DNA from: Qipengyuania vesicularis
GTDB taxonomy: Bacteria; Pseudomonadota; Alphaproteobacteria; Sphingomonadales; Sphingomonadaceae
Direction of reading: 5' to 3'
DNA length: 64,000 bases
Assembly (NCBI RefSeq): GCF_019711415.1
Contig: NZ_JAIGNJ010000001.1
Span: 427,001 to 491,000 of the forward strand
Below, piece after piece: positions 47,745-56,752 of the stretch (the first letter of the stretch is position 1; the number at the start of each line of letters is the position of its first letter). A program made the position numbers and the translations under genes. The notes under the pieces were generated by a model. The model was not told the origin of the DNA, ran no database searches, and saw nothing but the letters and a program-made list of their open reading frames with translations.

Positions 47745-49004
47745 ATGCGGCGTGTGGTCGTTACCGGACTTGGCCTTGTCACCCCCCTTGGCGGTGATGT
47801 CGAAACCTCGTGGAAGAACCTGATCGCAGGCAAGAGCGGGGCGGGGCAGATCACCCGCTTCGATACCGAAGGCCAGAAGGCCACGATCGCCTGCGAGGTG
47901 AAGGACAAGGACCACGAATGGGGCTTCGATCCTGACAAGCGCGTCGATCACAAGGTCCAGCGCCAGGTCGATCCCTTCATCATCTACGGCATCGATGCCG
48001 CCGGACAGGCGATCGAAGATGCCGGGCTCGAAGACATGGACGAAGAGACCAAGCTGCGCGCGGGTGTCTCGATCGGTTCGGGCATCGGCGGCCTGCCGGG
48101 AATCGAAAGCGAATCGCTCGTCTGCCGTGACCGCGGCCCGGGCCGCGTCAGCCCGCATTTCGTCCACGGACGCCTGATCAACCTCATCAGCGGCCAGGTC
48201 TCGATCAAATACGGTCTCATGGGCCCGAACCACGCGGTCGTGACCGCCTGTTCGACCGGCGCGCACTCGATCGGCGATGCCGCGCGCATGATCGCGCTCG
48301 ACGATGCCGACATCATGCTGGCTGGCGGTGCGGAAAGCACGATCAACCCGCTTGGCGTGGCGGGCTTTGCACAAGCACGTGCGCTCAACATGAGCATGAA
48401 CGATCGCCCCGAGGAAGCTAGCCGCCCCTATGACAAGAACCGCGACGGTTTCGTCATGGGCGAAGGCGCCGGTGTTGTCGTGCTGGAGGAATACGAGCAC
48501 GCCAAGGCACGCGGCGCAAAGATCTACGCCGAAGTGGTTGGCTATGGCCTGTCGGGCGATGCCTATCACGTCACCGCCCCGCATCCTGAAGGCAAGGGCG
48601 CGGAACTGGCGATGCGGATGGCGCTCAAGAAATCCGGTCTCGAACCCTGCGACATCGACTACGTCAATGCGCATGGCACCTCGACCATGGCCGACACGAT
48701 CGAACTGGCGGCGGTCAAGCGCGTGCTGGGCGACGATCTGTGCGGCGCCTCGATGAGCAGCACCAAGTCTGCCATCGGGCACCTCCTGGGCGGTGCGGGC
48801 GCAGTGGAAGCGATCTTTTGCATCCTAGCTATCCGCGACCAGGTCGTTCCGCCGACGCTCAACCTGACCGATCCGGATGAAGGCACGGAAGGCGTCGACC
48901 TCGTCCCGCTGCAGGCGAAGAAGCGCGAAGTGAAGGCCTGCCTCAACAACAGCTTCGGCTTTGGTGGCACCAACGCTTCGCTGATCGTCAAGAAGGTCGA
49001 CTAA
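47745..49004 (+). CDS. fabF: Beta-ketoacyl-ACP synthase II
   Basis: 419 residues. Catalytic Cys in VVTACSTGAHSIGDA, His in NAHGTSTMADTIE and His in STKSAIGHLLGGAGA: the Cys-His-His set of KAS I/II. It extends acyl-ACP chains, including unsaturated ones. GCGGAG precedes the ATG. It is followed after 1 nt by mltG, the usual order. Confidence 0.98.
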   Translation: MRRVVVTGLGLVTPLGGDVETSWKNLIAGKSGAGQITRFDTEGQKATIACEVKDKDHEWGFDPDKRVDHKVQRQVDPFIIYGIDAAGQAIEDAGLEDMDEETKLRAGVSIGSGIGGLPGIESESLVCRDRGPGRVSPHFVHGRLINLISGQVSIKYGLMGPNHAVVTACSTGAHSIGDAARMIALDDADIMLAGGAESTINPLGVAGFAQARALNMSMNDRPEEASRPYDKNRDGFVMGEGAGVVVLEEYEHAKARGAKIYAEVVGYGLSGDAYHVTAPHPEGKGAELAMRMALKKSGLEPCDIDYVNAHGTSTMADTIELAAVKRVLGDDLCGASMSSTKSAIGHLLGGAGAVEAIFCILAIRDQVVPPTLNLTDPDEGTEGVDLVPLQAKKREVKACLNNSFGFGGTNASLIVKKVD

Positions 49005-49005
49005 G

Positions 49006-49977
49006 GTGAAGAAGGCTGCCCTCTTGCTGGGGGCTGTCGTCGTACTGCTGATGGCAGGCGCCGGCGTCTGGCTGGCGAGCGGCTGGTACGGATCTTCCAC
49101 CGTGTCCGAAGATTCCGGTTTCGTCGTGCCACAGGGCGCGAGCGGGACCGCAATCGCGCAAAAGCTCGAGGAAGAGGGGCTGATCCTGTCGGCGGACGCC
49201 TTCCTCCTGCGCGCGCGGATTTTCGGTGGCAGCGGCACCATCAAGGCGGGCGAATACTCCATCCCGGCCCAGGCGAGCTCGGCCGAGATCATGGATATCC
49301 TCCAGAGCGGCGAGGTCGTCCTGAACTTCGTCACTATCCCTGAGGGGCTGCCCTCGATCCTCGTCCACGAACGCCTGATGGCAGTCGAAGGCCTGGTCGG
49401 CGAAATCCCGGTGCCCGACGAGGGCTCGATCCTGCCCGACACTTATGATTTCCAGACGGGCGAGGAGCGTTCGGCGGTCGTCGCGCGCATGCAGGCCGCG
49501 ATGGACGATTATCTTGCCGAAGCCTGGTCGAAACGCACCGACAAGTCGGTGGTGAAATCGCCCGAAGAAGCCCTGATCCTCGCTTCCATCGTGGAGAAGG
49601 AGACAGCGCAGGCAGACGAACGCCCGATGGTCGCCGGCGTCATGACCAATCGTGTGCGTATCGGCATGATGCTGGGCGCGGATGCGACCACGATCTATCC
49701 GATCACCAAGGGCAAGCCCCTGGGCCGTCGTATCCGCGTGTCGGAACTGCGCAGCACCAATCCCTACAACACCCGTGCCGTCGCGGGGCTGCCACCGGGG
49801 CCGATCACCAATCCCGGACGCGAGAGCATTGCCGCGGTGCTCGATCCGGCCGAAACGAAGGCGCTCTACTATGTCGCCGATGGCAGCGGCGGTCATGTTT
49901 TTGCAGAGACGCTTGAAGAGCATAATCGCAACGCAGCGAAGTGGCGCCAGCTGCGCCGCGAACGCGGGGAAATGTGA
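49006..49977 (+). CDS. mltG: Endolytic murein transglycosylase MltG
   Basis: 323 residues, GTG start. One N-terminal transmembrane helix (3-22), a LysM-like region, then the YceG catalytic domain with ILASIVEKETAQADER (catalytic Glu) and STNPYNTRAVAGLPPGPITNPG. It cuts nascent glycan strands in the periplasm and so sets their length. Overlaps the next gene by GTGA. Confidence 0.96.
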   Translation: MKKAALLLGAVVVLLMAGAGVWLASGWYGSSTVSEDSGFVVPQGASGTAIAQKLEEEGLILSADAFLLRARIFGGSGTIKAGEYSIPAQASSAEIMDILQSGEVVLNFVTIPEGLPSILVHERLMAVEGLVGEIPVPDEGSILPDTYDFQTGEERSAVVARMQAAMDDYLAEAWSKRTDKSVVKSPEEALILASIVEKETAQADERPMVAGVMTNRVRIGMMLGADATTIYPITKGKPLGRRIRVSELRSTNPYNTRAVAGLPPGPITNPGRESIAAVLDPAETKALYYVADGSGGHVFAETLEEHNRNAAKWRQLRRERGEM

Positions 49978-50492
49978 GCGAGGCCGATGCGTCGCTGATT
50001 CTGGCGGCCGAACTGCCGCCGGAGATGCATCGCCGCTACACCGACCTACGCACGCAATTTTTCCCGCCCGAGCGCAATTATCTCGAAGCGCATGTCACGC
50101 TGTTTCACGCCATCCCAGCGCAATGCGAAGACGAGTTGCGTCGGTACCTCGCGCGGCTGACTGGCGAGGTCCCGCCGATCCGTGGACAGGTCGAAGGGCT
50201 GATGTCTCTAGGAGGAGGCACTGCCATCAAGCTGTCGAGCCCGGATCTGCTCGCCCTGCGCGACGAAATCGCCGAGCATCTTCGCGGGATGCTGACCCAG
50301 CAGGACCAGCACCGCCCGCGGCTCCATGTGACGATCCAGAACAAGGTGACATCGAAGGACGCGAAGGCGCTGCAGGCGCAGCTGGCGGGCACGATCGAGC
50401 CCCGCGAATTCGCCTTTTCGGGCCTCGCGCTGTACATCTATCGCGGCGGCCCGTGGGAATTCGTACGGCGCTTCGCATTTCGCGGGAAATGA
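49974..50492 (+). CDS. 2'-5' RNA ligase family (2H phosphoesterase) protein
   Basis: 172 residues from GTG 49974 in a GTGA overlap with mltG. Two H-x-T motifs, AHVTLFHAIP and LHVTIQNKV, define the 2H phosphoesterase superfamily (LigT/ThpR-like). Such enzymes open 2',3'-cyclic phosphates or join 2'-5' bonds in RNA. The exact substrate is unknown, and coupling to mltG appears to be for expression only. Confidence 0.88.
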   Translation: MSEADASLILAAELPPEMHRRYTDLRTQFFPPERNYLEAHVTLFHAIPAQCEDELRRYLARLTGEVPPIRGQVEGLMSLGGGTAIKLSSPDLLALRDEIAEHLRGMLTQQDQHRPRLHVTIQNKVTSKDAKALQAQLAGTIEPREFAFSGLALYIYRGGPWEFVRRFAFRGK

Positions 50493-50495
50493 GTG

Positions 50496-50524
50496 TTGAC
50501 CACCGGGGCCACGCGCCCTAAATG
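50496..50524 (+). promoter_or_regulatory. Predicted tRNA-Met promoter
   Basis: TTGACC (50496-50501), 17-nt spacer, TAAATG (50519-50524), 44 nt before the tRNA. It begins just after the stop of the preceding gene. Confidence 0.55.
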
Positions 50525-50537
50525 CGCCGCCTGCCGA

Positions 50538-50553
50538 GCGGGCATATGCCCGC
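50538..50553. repeat. Perfect 16-bp palindrome in the tRNA-Met leader
   Basis: GCGGGCATATGCCCGC is fully self-complementary and lies between the -10 and the mature tRNA, so the precursor 5' leader may fold or the DNA may be a protein-binding site. Confidence 0.5.
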
Positions 50554-50568
50554 CGCACGGCCTTTCGG

Positions 50569-50645
50569 GGCGGAGTAGCTCAGGTGGTTAGAGCAGCGGA
50601 ATCATAATCCGCGTGTCGGGGGTTCGAGTCCCTCCTCCGCTACCA
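50569..50645 (+). tRNA. tRNA-Met (anticodon CAT), probably elongator
   Basis: Cloverleaf with acceptor GGCGGAG/CTCCGCT (G-U at the end), D-arm GCTCAGGTGGTTAGAGC, anticodon stem GCGGA/TCCGC with CAT at 50603-50605, T-arm with GGTTCGAGTCC, CCA encoded. It lacks the three G-C pairs of initiator tRNA. tRNA-Ile2 (lysidine) also reads as CAT but the acceptor differs from typical Ile2. Confidence 0.9.
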
Positions 50646-51154
50646 ATTTTACCCGATCGTTGATTTGTCCGGGCCGACTTGCGGCCACCAGTGATCGTGG
50701 GCTGCCGCAGCCCGAGGTCCCCGGCCCTCTTGCGCCAGCGCTCACCTTCGACCGTATTGGCACGCCTTGTCGGATTAACCTCGGCTGTCGTCGGCATCTG
50801 CCGCTCCGTTCGGCTCTCACCAATCCGCAAAATCCGTCAGGCCTGAGGGCGCATGGATGCGCTGCGAAGTTGCGCATTCCCGGCGCATTTGGCCACCATC
50901 TTGCGGATATCGCGGATTGCTGGCACAATATGAACATGAGCAGGCGATTTTTCTGTCCTGATTGCGGCCTCGTTGCCGTACGCCGATCGGTGGAGTTTCA
51001 TCTCACCGACTGGTTCAACGAGTAATCCCGAACCGCGCGGGATAGGCGCGGATTTCGGGCACGCTCCTGATCGTGCCTTCCGACATTCCGGGCCCATCCC
51101 CGACCATTCGCATGCGGCCATTGCGCTGCCCATGAAGGTTCGAGGGATCACACC
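50646..51154. other. 509-nt gap between tRNA-Met and the TonB receptor gene
   Basis: No convincing gene. A 31-codon frame at 50930-51025 (MNMSRRFFCPDCGLVAVRR...) has a CPDC pair but no ribosome-binding site. ATCCCG/CGGGAT with 7-nt spacer (about 51025-51044) is a small dyad upstream of the receptor gene and could be an operator. No duplicate of the tRNA 3' end was seen, so there is no sign of an integrated element. Confidence 0.5.
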
Positions 51155-53965
51155 ATGTCAATGCAATCGAATATCCGTTGCGGGGCTGCCGGCACCGCTG
51201 CCCTGCTGCTCGCAGGAATTTCCACACCCGTCCTTGCGCAAGCCGTCGCCGGGACCGAAGAGGCCACTCAGACCGACGACGAGGTAATCGTCGTCACCGG
51301 TAGCCGCATCGAAGGACTGCCATCCGATGGCCCGGTCCAGACCATCTCCATCGGCCGCGACGATATCGTCGAATCGGGTGCAGGCACTATCATCGAGGTT
51401 CTCCAGGACCTTCCAGTGGCCACCGGAGGCGGCGCGACATTCTCGACCGCAACCGCCGGACCGCTCTCGTCCGATACGCCGGTCGGCGCGTCTGCTGTCT
51501 CGCTCCGCGGACTGGGCGCGTCCTCGACGTTGACCCTGATCAACGGCCGCCGCGCACAGATCAGTGCCTTCGCGCGCGGTCAGGAAAGTTTCATCGACGC
51601 CAGCTCCATTCCCCTGGCAGCGGTAGAACGGGTCGAAGTCCTGCCCTCCGGTGCTTCGGCGATCTATGGGGCTGACGCGGTGGCCGGCGTGGTCAATTAC
51701 GTCCTGCGCGATGATTTCGAGGGTATCGAGCTCACTGCAAGCTACGGCAACTCCACGGCAGGAACAGACGAGGGGCGCTACAACATTACCGGGGTCGTCG
51801 GTACGCGTCTTGGTGATCGCAATTCGGTCATGCTGGTGGTCGACTACTTCAAGCGCAATCCCTTCTTCCTGCGCGACCGGGCCATAAGCCGCGACAGCTT
51901 CCGTCCCAGCCAGCAGGGTTTCTATCCCAGCTATAACGACCTGTTTTTCCAGTTCTTCGACCAGACCGAAGAGCCTGCCGACGGTGGCTGCGCCGCCGAC
52001 GATTTCGGTTTCGGCAATTTCGGCGAGTTCTGCGAGGTCAACACCAACGCCTTTATTTCGGCGCAGGATCGGCTGGAGACCATTGGCGGCCTGTTCACTC
52101 ACCAGTTCGAGATCTCGGACAGGCTGACGTGGTACAATGATGTGCTCTATAGCCGGGTGGAATCGCGCGGCATCAGCTCGCCCGCAAACTTCTCGCGTGC
52201 GCCCATCGATCCGGAAAATCCGTTCTGGCCCGCAGCCTTGCAGGCAGACATTGTCGAAGAAGGCGGGGTCACCGATTTCAGCGACTACTTCGGCTTCCCG
52301 ATCTTCGCCTGGGGCAAGATCCCAGAGCCGCGCGCAGTAGAAATCGAATCCGACAGCTATCGGATTACGTCAGGCTTGCGCGGCGATCTGGCAGGTGACT
52401 GGCGATTCGACGCCGCTTTCCTGTTCGGCGGCAATGACCGCATCCAGAGAGGCTTGTCCGGGCTGGTCGTCGCGCAGAATTTCTACGATCTCAATCTCGG
52501 CAACATCTGTACCGACGGGACGAGGGTGGAACGCTGGGATGTCGATCCGGGGCGCCCGACCGCGGATTTCGTGGGTGACACCTGTGAAGACATCGGCCTG
52601 ACCACGCTCTGGTACAATCCTTTCGGAGGCCAGACTACCCAGGAAGCAGGAGTGGCGGAACTGCTCGGCACCGAGGCGGAACGCAGCGGCAAGTCGCGGC
52701 TCTACGCCTTCGATGCGAGCGTCAACGGCACGCTGCTCGAGATGCCTGCCGGTCCGTTGAAGGCAGCATTTGGGGGCGAGTTCCGCCGCGAAACGCTGCG
52801 GGACACCCCGTCTGGGATTGCAGTCGCGACAATTGACAATCCGGAGCCCATCCTCGGCTTCTCTTCCACCAGCGCCGAGGCGGATCGCAACAGCTGGTCG
52901 CTCTACGGTGAATTCTACGTACCACTCGCAGCTGGGCTAGACCTGCAGCTTGCCGGGCGGTTCGACGATTTCGAAGGCTTTGGGAGCGACTTCAATCCGA
53001 AGATCGCCGCGCGCTGGGAACCAGTCGACTGGCTTGCCCTGCGCGCCAATTATTCGACCTCATTCCGCGCTCCTTCGCTCGCCCAGAGCGGTGCGGGTGT
53101 GCTGCTGAGCTCGTATCGTGTCGATTGCGAAGCGACGCCAGGCGCGTGCGACGATGATCCCACTGCCGATGGCGAGGCACTGTTGTCCGAAGATGTCGGC
53201 AATCCGAACCTCGGTGCCGAGAACGCTCGGAGCTTCGGCGGCGGCATTGTCGTCATGCCCAATTCGGATATCGAGCTGCGTGTCGACTACTGGAATATCC
53301 GGCACGAGGACCTGGTCGGCATCGACGAGGACGACTTCATTCGCCGTGCCTTGGCGGGAGAATTCGCTGTTGTCGGGGATGGGGAACTGGCCACCGGTAC
53401 GCCCGGCCTCGAAGTCACCAACGGTTTTGTGACCGACGCCCATTTCCAGATCACCAATCTCGGATTCCAGAAAACCGACGGCATCGACTTTGCCTATACC
53501 CACCGGTTTGGTGGCGGAGATGCGGGCGATTTCACCTTCTTGCTGGACGCTACCCACATCCTCAACTTCGAGCGCAAGGCCTCGGAAGCCAGCCCGCTGG
53601 AGCAGTTGGCGGGCGACTATCTTTATCCCGACTTCATCGCGAGCGGGAAGTTGCGCTGGCGCAAGGATGAATGGCGAGCCGCGCTATCCGGCCACTACAA
53701 GAGCGGGTATCGCGACGATCCGTCGGACCGCACGCTCGAGGCGCTCGGACTGCCACTGGATAGCGAATACGAGGTCGACGATTACCTGACCTTCGATCTC
53801 AGCGTGAGCTACGACTTCGCCGAGGACAGCTTCATCCAGCTATCGCTGCGCAACATCCTCGATGCGGACCCGCCACGGGTGCTTGGATCCTCCTCGAATG
53901 TCGATCTCTTCAACCATGACCTGATCGGGCGCTACGCTACGATCCGCGTGACGAAGCGCTTCTAA
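51155..53965 (+). CDS. TonB-dependent outer membrane receptor
   Basis: 936 residues. Signal peptide to about residue 29 (TPVLAQA), TonB box-like DEVIVVTGSRI (43-51), plug domain with LRGLGASSTLTLINGRR and VERVEVLPSGASAIYGADAVAGVVNYVLR, then a 22-strand barrel ending ATIRVTKRF. It imports ligands too large for porins, driven by TonB. It is first in a four-gene set with a YfcC-type transporter, cyanophycinase and isoaspartyl peptidase, so a beta-aspartyl peptide or cyanophycin fragment is the inferred ligand. A gap of 79 nt separates it from the transporter. Confidence 0.95.
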   Translation: MSMQSNIRCGAAGTAALLLAGISTPVLAQAVAGTEEATQTDDEVIVVTGSRIEGLPSDGPVQTISIGRDDIVESGAGTIIEVLQDLPVATGGGATFSTATAGPLSSDTPVGASAVSLRGLGASSTLTLINGRRAQISAFARGQESFIDASSIPLAAVERVEVLPSGASAIYGADAVAGVVNYVLRDDFEGIELTASYGNSTAGTDEGRYNITGVVGTRLGDRNSVMLVVDYFKRNPFFLRDRAISRDSFRPSQQGFYPSYNDLFFQFFDQTEEPADGGCAADDFGFGNFGEFCEVNTNAFISAQDRLETIGGLFTHQFEISDRLTWYNDVLYSRVESRGISSPANFSRAPIDPENPFWPAALQADIVEEGGVTDFSDYFGFPIFAWGKIPEPRAVEIESDSYRITSGLRGDLAGDWRFDAAFLFGGNDRIQRGLSGLVVAQNFYDLNLGNICTDGTRVERWDVDPGRPTADFVGDTCEDIGLTTLWYNPFGGQTTQEAGVAELLGTEAERSGKSRLYAFDASVNGTLLEMPAGPLKAAFGGEFRRETLRDTPSGIAVATIDNPEPILGFSSTSAEADRNSWSLYGEFYVPLAAGLDLQLAGRFDDFEGFGSDFNPKIAARWEPVDWLALRANYSTSFRAPSLAQSGAGVLLSSYRVDCEATPGACDDDPTADGEALLSEDVGNPNLGAENARSFGGGIVVMPNSDIELRVDYWNIRHEDLVGIDEDDFIRRALAGEFAVVGDGELATGTPGLEVTNGFVTDAHFQITNLGFQKTDGIDFAYTHRFGGGDAGDFTFLLDATHILNFERKASEASPLEQLAGDYLYPDFIASGKLRWRKDEWRAALSGHYKSGYRDDPSDRTLEALGLPLDSEYEVDDYLTFDLSVSYDFAEDSFIQLSLRNILDADPPRVLGSSSNVDLFNHDLIGRYATIRVTKRF

Positions 53966-54044
53966 CGCGACAAGGTCAGAAATCCGCCGTGTCGGGGCCT
54001 GCCATTGGGTGGCAGGTCCCGGGCGGCGACGACGGGAGAAGGCG

Positions 54045-55517
54045 ATGGCCGATCGAGAATCCGACAAGGCGGAGGGTGCTGCCGACGCATCGACGCGGGT
54101 CTGGCGGATGCCGGACACGCTGCTCATCATGTTCGTGCTGGCGGTGCTGGCCTGGGCCGCGACATTCGTCTTCATACCTGGCCAGTTCGACGTGGCAGGC
54201 GATCCGGCGCGGATCGTACCGGGCAGCTTCCAGGCGGCCTCCGGGACAATGCCTGCGCCCGTGCTGGGCGATGAAGACCGCGCGGGTTTCCTCGACTTTT
54301 TCTATGCCGGGCTCGTAACCGGTGATCGTTATTCGCCCACCGTGGGCCTGATGGCCTTCATCATCGTGCTGGGCGGGGTGTTCGGCATGATCATGCGCAC
54401 CCGTGCAATCGACGCTGCGCTTCAGGCCTCGCTACCTGGCGGCAAAGCGCAGGGAGAGACGCTGATACTGCTGCTGTTCGTGTCTTTCTCCCTCGGCGGC
54501 GCTGTTTTCGGCCTGTCCGAAGAAGCGATTGCCCTGACGCTGATCCTGGCGCCATCGCTGAGCCGCGCGGGCTATGACTCCATTACAGCATTGCTCGTCT
54601 GCCTGTGCGCGAGCCAGATCGGTTTCGCGACGAGCTGGATGAACCCTTTCAGCGTCGTGATTGCGCAGAGCATATCTGGTCTCCCCCCCATGTCCGGCAT
54701 GGGTCCACGAGTGGCGATCTGGGCCAGCTTCACGGTGCTCGGCGCCCTGTTTACCTGGCACTACGCACGCCGGGTCCGCCTCGGGATCCGTCCGGCAGTT
54801 GGGAAGATCGCCGACACGTCCGACAAGGGCGCAATCGACAAGTTTCGCCTCGCCCACCTGTCGGTATTGGCCACTCTTCTGGCGGGTGTCGCCTGGGTGG
54901 CGTGGGGCGTGACGACGCGTGGCTACTATTTGCCGGAAATCGCGGCACAATTCTTCGCAGTGGGCATGGTTACGGCGGTCATCGCTTATTTGGGCAAGCT
55001 CGAGGGTGGATCGACCGGCGAGATGATGGAGGCATTTCGCGAGGGAGCGGCACAATTGCTGCCGGCCGCACTTATCGTCGGTGCCGCGAAGGGGATCATG
55101 CTCCTGCTGGGAGGCGATTCCCCGACAAGCGTTTCGCTGCTCAATGCGTTGCTGAACGGCCTTGCAAACCTGACGGCGGCAGTGCCCGACTGGATGACGG
55201 CCTGGGCCATGTATCTGGCCCAGAGCATTTTCAACTTCGCGGTGTCCTCCGGCTCGGGCCAGGCGAGCATCACCATGCCGATTATGGCCCCGCTTGCCGA
55301 TCTTTCGGGCGTGACACGTCAGACCGCGGTGCTCGCCTTCCAACTGGGCGACGGCTTCACCAATTTGGTGGTGCCGACTTCCGCCACGCTGATGGGCTGC
55401 CTCGCTGCAGCACGCGTTTCTTACGGCCAATGGCTGGCGTTCTTCTGGAAACCCATGGTGGCGCTGTTCGTCTTAGCCAGCGCGGTCATGTTGATCGCCC
55501 ACGCAGGAGGGTTCTGA
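54045..55517 (+). CDS. YfcC family (ArcD/DcuC-like) inner membrane transporter
   Basis: 490 residues from ATG 54045 (GGGAGAAGG upstream). About 12 transmembrane segments; SEEAIALTLILAPSLSRAGYDSITALLV and IFNFAVSSGSGQASITMPIMAPLADLSGVTRQTAVLAFQLGDGFTNL are typical of YfcC/C4-dicarboxylate-like carriers, several of which move basic amino acids or peptides. Its stop overlaps the cyanophycinase start by 1 nt. It probably brings Arg, Asp or beta-Asp-Arg dipeptides into the cytosol; the substrate is inferred from neighbours. Confidence 0.87.
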   Translation: MADRESDKAEGAADASTRVWRMPDTLLIMFVLAVLAWAATFVFIPGQFDVAGDPARIVPGSFQAASGTMPAPVLGDEDRAGFLDFFYAGLVTGDRYSPTVGLMAFIIVLGGVFGMIMRTRAIDAALQASLPGGKAQGETLILLLFVSFSLGGAVFGLSEEAIALTLILAPSLSRAGYDSITALLVCLCASQIGFATSWMNPFSVVIAQSISGLPPMSGMGPRVAIWASFTVLGALFTWHYARRVRLGIRPAVGKIADTSDKGAIDKFRLAHLSVLATLLAGVAWVAWGVTTRGYYLPEIAAQFFAVGMVTAVIAYLGKLEGGSTGEMMEAFREGAAQLLPAALIVGAAKGIMLLLGGDSPTSVSLLNALLNGLANLTAAVPDWMTAWAMYLAQSIFNFAVSSGSGQASITMPIMAPLADLSGVTRQTAVLAFQLGDGFTNLVVPTSATLMGCLAAARVSYGQWLAFFWKPMVALFVLASAVMLIAHAGGF

Positions 55518-56752
55518 TGGCCTGGAAACTCCTGACGGCCTTCCTAGCCCTCGCGATGGGAGCCTGCACAACGCCCAGCCTTCTGGCTCAACCGGGCACT
55601 CTGGTGATCGTCGGCGGCGGGCTCGAGGCCGACAATGAGGAAGTCTTCCGGGCCTTCCTCGAAGCACGGCTAACGGAAGCTACCTCCATCGCAATTGTCC
55701 CCGCGGCGTCGGGCGCGCCGAGCCAATCTGCTGCGGACTTCCGTGATGCGCTTGTCAGGCACGGTGCCGATCCTGCCGACATCAGGATTGTCGAGCTTGC
55801 GGTAAAGGACGATCCGGCGACGGCCGATATTGACGAGGCCGGCTGGTCGGCGAACGCCGACAATCCATCGGAAATCGAGAAAATCGCGCAGGCAGGAGCG
55901 ATCTGGTTAACCGGAGGCGACCAGTCGCGACTGACCGAGTTGCTGATCGGCGAAGGTGGCCGCGACACGGCGATGCTGGCTGCCATTCGCGCGCGCTTGG
56001 AAGCAGGCGCGGTGGTAGGCGGGACCTCGGCGGGCGCCGCAATCATGAGCGATCCGATGATCACGCAGGGCGATACGCTGGCAGCACTACTGCCAAATGC
56101 TCCCGGAGAGGAGGTTCGCTTCGACCGGGGACTGGGGTTCTTTCAAAGGGCACTGGTCGATCAGCACTTCGGGGAGCGGGCAAGGCTCGGCAGGCTCGCC
56201 GCGCTCCTCGTCAGCAAGGACCAACCGCATCGGATCGGGATCGGGATCGACGAGAATACCGCAATCCAGTTCACAGTCGGAGAAACACATGTCCTCGTTC
56301 TGGGGTCAGGATATGTGACCTTCCTGGATGCGCGCTCGGCCAAGATCGGGGACGGGTCGCGGTTTGCAGTCCGGAACCTGGCGCTGAGCCTCGCCTCGAG
56401 CGGGGACCGGATCGCGCTGGGAGATGGCCAGGTCGAACCCGCGCCTAACAAGCAAGCGACCGTCGGCAATGAATATTTCGACGCTGAGACCATCTCCGGA
56501 GGCGGCATGGCGCTTGGCGGCAGCACGCTTGCCGAGGTGGCCGGCGAGGCCCTCCTCGACAATTCGGCTGCCCGCAGCGTCGAACGCCACAGTTTCAGCG
56601 GCACCTTCGGAGTAACTTATCGCTTGGTGCAAACCGACGATTCCCGGGGCTGGTGGGGGCGCTCTCCGGCCGGGAACGCAAGCTATGCCCTGTCGGGCAT
56701 CCGCTTCGACATCGAACCTATCGATATAACCATAATGAAAGCAGAAAACTGA
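55517..56752 (+). CDS. Cyanophycinase family (peptidase S51) probable lipoprotein
   Basis: 411 residues; ATG in a TGATG overlap, with CAGGAGGG upstream. An N-terminal hydrophobic stretch ends LALAMGAC, a slightly irregular lipobox (Cys17). Family residues in order: TGGDQ (132-136), nucleophile Ser171 in GGTSAGAA, DQHFGERARLGRL (His217) and GIDENTA (244-250). Length fits the secreted CphE type rather than cytosolic CphB (about 270-300), with a C-terminal extension of about 130 residues. Cyanophycinases cut cyanophycin into beta-Asp-Arg dipeptides. Alternative: a related enzyme for other isoaspartyl peptides. Confidence 0.86.
   Translation: MAWKLLTAFLALAMGACTTPSLLAQPGTLVIVGGGLEADNEEVFRAFLEARLTEATSIAIVPAASGAPSQSAADFRDALVRHGADPADIRIVELAVKDDPATADIDEAGWSANADNPSEIEKIAQAGAIWLTGGDQSRLTELLIGEGGRDTAMLAAIRARLEAGAVVGGTSAGAAIMSDPMITQGDTLAALLPNAPGEEVRFDRGLGFFQRALVDQHFGERARLGRLAALLVSKDQPHRIGIGIDENTAIQFTVGETHVLVLGSGYVTFLDARSAKIGDGSRFAVRNLALSLASSGDRIALGDGQVEPAPNKQATVGNEYFDAETISGGGMALGGSTLAEVAGEALLDNSAARSVERHSFSGTFGVTYRLVQTDDSRGWWGRSPAGNASYALSGIRFDIEPIDITIMKAEN

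Noticed and set aside
50569-50645. tRNA-Ile2 instead of tRNA-Met
   Set aside because: The CAT anticodon allows it, but acceptor and D-arm look like alphaproteobacterial elongator tRNA-Met; tilS-type identity cannot be fully excluded by eye.
50915-50940. Possible sigma-54 promoter (TGGCAC)
   Set aside because: The -12 GC element is absent at the required spacing.
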